Assembly: GCA_947455285.1 (NCBI GenBank)
Contig: CANGOK010000039.1
Location: forward strand, 1-16,437
Reading direction: 5' to 3'
From: Beijerinckiaceae bacterium
GTDB taxonomy: Bacteria > Pseudomonadota > Alphaproteobacteria > Rhizobiales > Beijerinckiaceae
Length of the DNA: 16,437 bases
How positions within the stretch are numbered: the first letter of the stretch is position 1; each line of letters opens with the position of its first letter. The position numbers and the translations under genes were made by a program. Below are positions 13,382-16,437 of this stretch, piece by piece. The notes under the pieces were generated by a model that did not search any database, was not told the DNA's origin, and saw nothing but the letters and a program-made list of their open reading frames with translations.

Positions 13382-14545
13382 TCAGCGCCACAGCGCCTTG
13401 GTCGCCAGCGCAGCGCCATCGCGCAGCGCTTCGAACTTCGCCCACATGATGGACTCATGCACGCGCTGCAGCAGCGGGCCCTGCGCAAAGCCGCAGTCCG
13501 TGCCGGCGATGACATTCTCGCGTCCGACGACTTCGGCGTAGCGCACGATGCGTTCGGCCACGAGTTCGGGATGCTCGACCACATTGGTCGCGTGGCTGAT
13601 GACGCCGGGGATGAGGATCGTATCCTTCGGCAGCTTCACATCCTTCCAGACCTTCCATTCATGTTCGTGACGCGGGTTCGCGCCCTCGATCACGAAGGCG
13701 CCGGCCTTGATCTTGAGGATCTGGTGGACGATTTCGCGCAGCGGAATGTCAGTGGTGTGCGGGCCCGGCCAGCTGCCCCAGCACACATGGTAGCGCACCA
13801 TGTCCTGCGGCACGCCTTCCAGCGAATGGTTGATGATCTCGACCATGCGCTCGAGCCAGGCCATGTAATCCCCAAAGCTCTTGGGCGGCACCATGCGGTC
13901 ATAGGTGACGGCAGCGCGGGCGTCGTCGAGCTGCACCACGATCCCCGCATCGGTGATCGCCTTGTATTCGGTGCGGATGGCTTCGGCGAGGGCGAGGGTG
14001 CATTCCTCGTCGGTCTTGTAGTACTCGTTCTTGCGGTCGGGGATCACGCTGGAGATCGCCGCCACCGGCAGGAAGGCGTCCTTGAAATTCATGCCCGCGA
14101 GCGCGGACTTGAAGTTCTCGATGTCGAGCTGCAGCTCCGCCTGACCGGTGTAGGTGATCGGGCCCGTGCAGACGGACTCGGCGTTGGTGTTCGGCGGATC
14201 GCGCGAATCCATTTCCGCATAGAAGGCGGCGAAGCGCGTGCGGTCGGCGCCGGTCGCGAAGGGGTTCACGCCATTGAAGGCGCGGCGCTCGAAACCGCTG
14301 AGGCGGGTCAGCGCATATTGCGACCAGCTGATCGACTTGCCGAACTCGCCATCGCTGGGCACGTCGACGCCCGACGCCTTCTGCTGCGCAAGCACTTCCT
14401 TCACACTGGTGGCGAGACAGGCCTGATAGGCGGCCTCATCATAGGGCTGGCGCGTCTGGCGGGCGCGAATGAAGGCGCGCAGCGGCTCAGGGCGAATGAG
14501 GCTGCCGACATGGGTGGTGAGAATACGATCGGTGCTGCGCTTCAT
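13382..14545 (-). CDS. Second short MetE-like (methionine synthase II family) protein
   Basis: 387 residues, starting MKRSTDRILTTHVGSLIRPE; THVGSLIRP is the family's first barrel strand. The zinc-binding set is complete: H253 and C255 in RYHVCWGSWPG, E287 in AFVIEGANPRHEHEW, C351 in AGTDCGF. As with the protein at 533-1654, only the catalytic TIM-barrel half of MetE is present. The two are clearly different subfamilies: here the HxC region reads HVCWGSWPGPHTTDIPL, the loop after E287 is rich in His (PRHEHEW), and NEYYKTDEE and TYDRMVPP are distinctive. The methyl acceptor may be homocysteine or another thiol, and the methyl donor is unknown. It precedes the TSUP gene on the same strand and follows the molybdenum hydroxylase gene by 71 bases, so it may share that transcript. 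Confidence 0.85.
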   Translation of the reverse strand: MKRSTDRILTTHVGSLIRPEPLRAFIRARQTRQPYDEAAYQACLATSVKEVLAQQKASGVDVPSDGEFGKSISWSQYALTRLSGFERRAFNGVNPFATGADRTRFAAFYAEMDSRDPPNTNAESVCTGPITYTGQAELQLDIENFKSALAGMNFKDAFLPVAAISSVIPDRKNEYYKTDEECTLALAEAIRTEYKAITDAGIVVQLDDARAAVTYDRMVPPKSFGDYMAWLERMVEIINHSLEGVPQDMVRYHVCWGSWPGPHTTDIPLREIVHQILKIKAGAFVIEGANPRHEHEWKVWKDVKLPKDTILIPGVISHATNVVEHPELVAERIVRYAEVVGRENVIAGTDCGFAQGPLLQRVHESIMWAKFEALRDGAALATKALWR

Positions 14546-14616
14546 CTGTTCGAACTCGCGTTAGATTGCCTGAAATCGCTACCATGGCGCCATTGAGTGG
14601 GCAATCGCCGCGCCCA

Positions 14617-16437
14617 TTAGGCCTTTTGCTGATGCATCGCCGCCCAGACGCGCTCGGGGCTCGCGGGCATGTCGAGATGGCGCACGCCGACGGGCGCCAG
14701 CGCGTTAAGGACGGCGCTCATCACCACGGCGGAAGCTGGCGTCGTGCCGCCCTCGCCGCCGCCCTTGATCCGCAGCGGATTGCCGCGTGTCGCGTCCTCG
14801 GTCACATCGACCTTGAAGATGGGGAATTGCGCGGCGCGCGGCATGGGGTAGTCCATGAAGCTGCCAGTCAGCACCTGCCCTGAATCAGAGTCATAAACGA
14901 CGCCCTCGCCAAGCGCGGGGCCTGCGCCCTGAACGACGCCGCCATAGACCTGACCATGCAGGATGAGCGGGTTCACTGGCTGGCCGGCGTCGTCGATTGT
15001 GGCGTAGCGGGTCATCTCGACCTCGCCAGTCTCCTTGTCGATCTCGACCTCGCAGACCGCGCAGCCCGTGGGATGGGCGGGAATGCGTCCGTTGAGCACC
15101 TTCTTGGCGACGAGCGGGGCGCGCAGTTCCTCTGGCAACGACTCGTTCGTCGCCGCTGCGCGCGCGAGATCGAAAATATCGAAGCGCTGGTTGTTGCGGA
15201 TGCACTGGAAGAAGCCGTCCTCGAAAGTGACTTCCGATGCGGGAACTTCCATCAGCGCGCCCGCGATCAGCTTGCCCTGCGCGATCACGGCGTCGCTCGC
15301 CTCGACCATCAAGGTTCCGGCGAGGCGCATGGAGCGATCCGAATGAGAGCCGCCGCCCGATTCCACCAGCGCGGTGTCGCCATAGATCAGCTTCACATCA
15401 TAGGGCGTGACGCCCACGAGATCGGCGACGACCTGAGCGAAGCTCGTCTCGTGGCCCTGTCCGGTGGTCTGTGTGCCGACGACAAGCTCCACATGACCTT
15501 CGGGGCGGATGGCGATCTCGACCCGCTCATGGGGCGCGCCGACGGGCGTCTCGATGTAATTGGCGAGGCCGAGGCCAGCGAGCTTGCCGCGCGACAGAGC
15601 CTCCCGACGACGAGCCTCGAAACCATCCCAGTCCGAAAGCGCGAGCGCGCGGTCGAGATTGCCGAGGAAATCGCCGCTGTCATAGGTCAGGCCCGAGGCC
15701 GTGCGATAGGGCAATTGCGAACGATTGATCATGTTGCGCCGACGCAGTTCGACGCGGTCGATCCCCATGTCGGCGGCCGCCATGTCGAAGAGGCGCTCGA
15801 GAACCAGCGTCGCCTCGGGTCGTCCTGCGCCGCGATAGGGCGCGATGGGCACGGTGTTGGTCATGGCTGCGATCACGCGCACGCCAGCCTTGGGGATGTC
15901 ATAGACAGTGGTGCCCACGCGCCACCCATTGTGAAGCGGCGTGTAGGTGACCATATGCGCGCCCATGTTGCTGACGATCTCGACGTCATAGGCGAGGACG
16001 CGCCCGGTCGCGTCGAACGCGAGTCGCGCCTTTGTGACGCTGTCGCGGCCCTGATAGTCCGTGAGGAAACATTCGCTGCGGTCGCCGGTCCATTTCACCG
16101 GGCGCCCCACGATCTTCGCGGCCCAGAGCACGCCAAGCTGTTCGGTGTAGCTATTGGTGCGCGTGCCAAACCCGCCGCCCGTATCCGGCACGATGACGCG
16201 CAGGCGGTCAGCCGGCAGCTTCATCGCGGCGCAGATGCCAGCCCGCATGCGGTGCGCGCCCTGACAGCCGGAGGTCAGCACATATTTGTCGCTCGCCGCG
16301 TCATATTCGCCAAGCGCGGAGCGGGGCTCCATCTGCGCGGTTACCGTGCGCTGGCTGCGGAAACTTTCCTCCACCACATGGGCGGCGCTTGCGAAGGCCT
16401 CAGCGACGCCTGTGCGATCGTTCACATCAGCGTCGAG
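14617..16437 (-). CDS. Molybdenum hydroxylase large subunit (CoxL/xanthine dehydrogenase family), cut by right edge
   Basis: 606 residues are visible; the N-terminus lies off the right edge. Usual length is about 770-790, so about 170 residues, including most of the alpha/beta-hammerhead domain, are missing. The frame stays open to the window end, so the GTG at 16425 is not taken as a start. Molybdopterin-binding segments are DTGGGFGTRTNSYTEQ (about residue 85-100 of the visible part) and QTTGQGHETSFAQ. The active-site loop reads IAPYRGAGRPEA, the form II pattern, not the AYxCSFR of true CO dehydrogenase. The catalytic Glu is in KGGGEGGTTPASA (Glu codon at 14752-14754). Such enzymes hydroxylate N-heterocycles, purines or aldehydes, or dehydroxylate 4-hydroxybenzoyl-CoA; the substrate here is unknown. 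FeS and FAD subunits, if present, must be outside the window. Confidence 0.93.
   Translation of the reverse strand, partial: LDADVNDRTGVAEAFASAAHVVEESFRSQRTVTAQMEPRSALGEYDAASDKYVLTSGCQGAHRMRAGICAAMKLPADRLRVIVPDTGGGFGTRTNSYTEQLGVLWAAKIVGRPVKWTGDRSECFLTDYQGRDSVTKARLAFDATGRVLAYDVEIVSNMGAHMVTYTPLHNGWRVGTTVYDIPKAGVRVIAAMTNTVPIAPYRGAGRPEATLVLERLFDMAAADMGIDRVELRRRNMINRSQLPYRTASGLTYDSGDFLGNLDRALALSDWDGFEARRREALSRGKLAGLGLANYIETPVGAPHERVEIAIRPEGHVELVVGTQTTGQGHETSFAQVVADLVGVTPYDVKLIYGDTALVESGGGSHSDRSMRLAGTLMVEASDAVIAQGKLIAGALMEVPASEVTFEDGFFQCIRNNQRFDIFDLARAAATNESLPEELRAPLVAKKVLNGRIPAHPTGCAVCEVEIDKETGEVEMTRYATIDDAGQPVNPLILHGQVYGGVVQGAGPALGEGVVYDSDSGQVLTGSFMDYPMPRAAQFPIFKVDVTEDATRGNPLRIKGGGEGGTTPASAVVMSAVLNALAPVGVRHLDMPASPERVWAAMHQQKA

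Noticed and set aside
14617..16437. Calling this gene CO dehydrogenase coxL
   Set aside because: The active-site loop is PYRGAGR, the form II pattern, rather than the AYxCSFR of genuine CO dehydrogenase.

Overview
The window comes from a GC-rich alphaproteobacterium, probably of the order Hyphomicrobiales (Rhizobiales). I infer this from the codon bias, the protein styles and a CCCTCCCC-rich palindromic intergenic repeat typical of that group. No rRNA, tRNA, CRISPR array, insertion sequence or phage gene is visible. There are 16 protein genes, two of them cut by the window edges, and no gene-free stretch longer than about 210 bases.

Layout. (1) 1-1654, minus: a UbiD-type decarboxylase (cut at the left edge) coupled by ATGA to a short MetE-like methyltransferase. 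(2) 1838-3921, plus: an exported ABC solute-binding protein followed by a type I extradiol ring-cleavage dioxygenase of the VOC/BphC type. (3) 4131-6718, minus: hmgA and fahA, two steps of homogentisate (tyrosine/phenylalanine) breakdown. A large nested inverted repeat separates them from the dioxygenase. (4) 6853-11227, plus: a five-gene run of an atypical SDR, LigJ-type 4-oxalomesaconate hydratase, an HpcH/HpaI aldolase, a 4,5-dihydroxyphthalate-decarboxylase-like protein and a cupin. It ends at a strong terminator. (5) 11321-12453, plus: a self-contained two-gene unit of a DUF433 protein with an extra N-terminal part and a DUF5615 PIN-like protein. It has its own promoter with a palindrome over the -10 element, and looks like an autoregulated toxin-antitoxin pair. 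(6) 12524-16437, minus: a TauE/SafE (TSUP) permease, a second MetE-like protein, and a molybdenum hydroxylase large subunit cut at the right edge.

How they work together. This is an aromatic-compound catabolic region. Homogentisate is opened by HmgA and its product finally cleaved by FahA; the isomerase between them is not in the window. LigJ belongs to the protocatechuate 4,5-cleavage / gallate route and hydrates 4-oxalomesaconate to 4-carboxy-4-hydroxy-2-oxoadipate (CHA). The adjacent HpcH/HpaI aldolase is a plausible, non-homologous replacement for the usual RraA-type CHA aldolase. The dihydroxyphthalate-decarboxylase-like protein and UbiD could feed decarboxylated (poly)hydroxybenzoates into such a route. 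The ring-opening enzyme for it (LigAB or gallate dioxygenase) is not seen here. Two short MetE-like proteins with intact His-Cys-Glu-Cys zinc ligands frame the region; a role in handling methyl groups from methoxylated aromatics is a hypothesis only.

The least conventional items are the SDR lacking the catalytic Tyr/Lys, the LigJ-aldolase-decarboxylase-cupin set, the extended DUF433/DUF5615 module with its promoter-operator, and the two MetE-like proteins.
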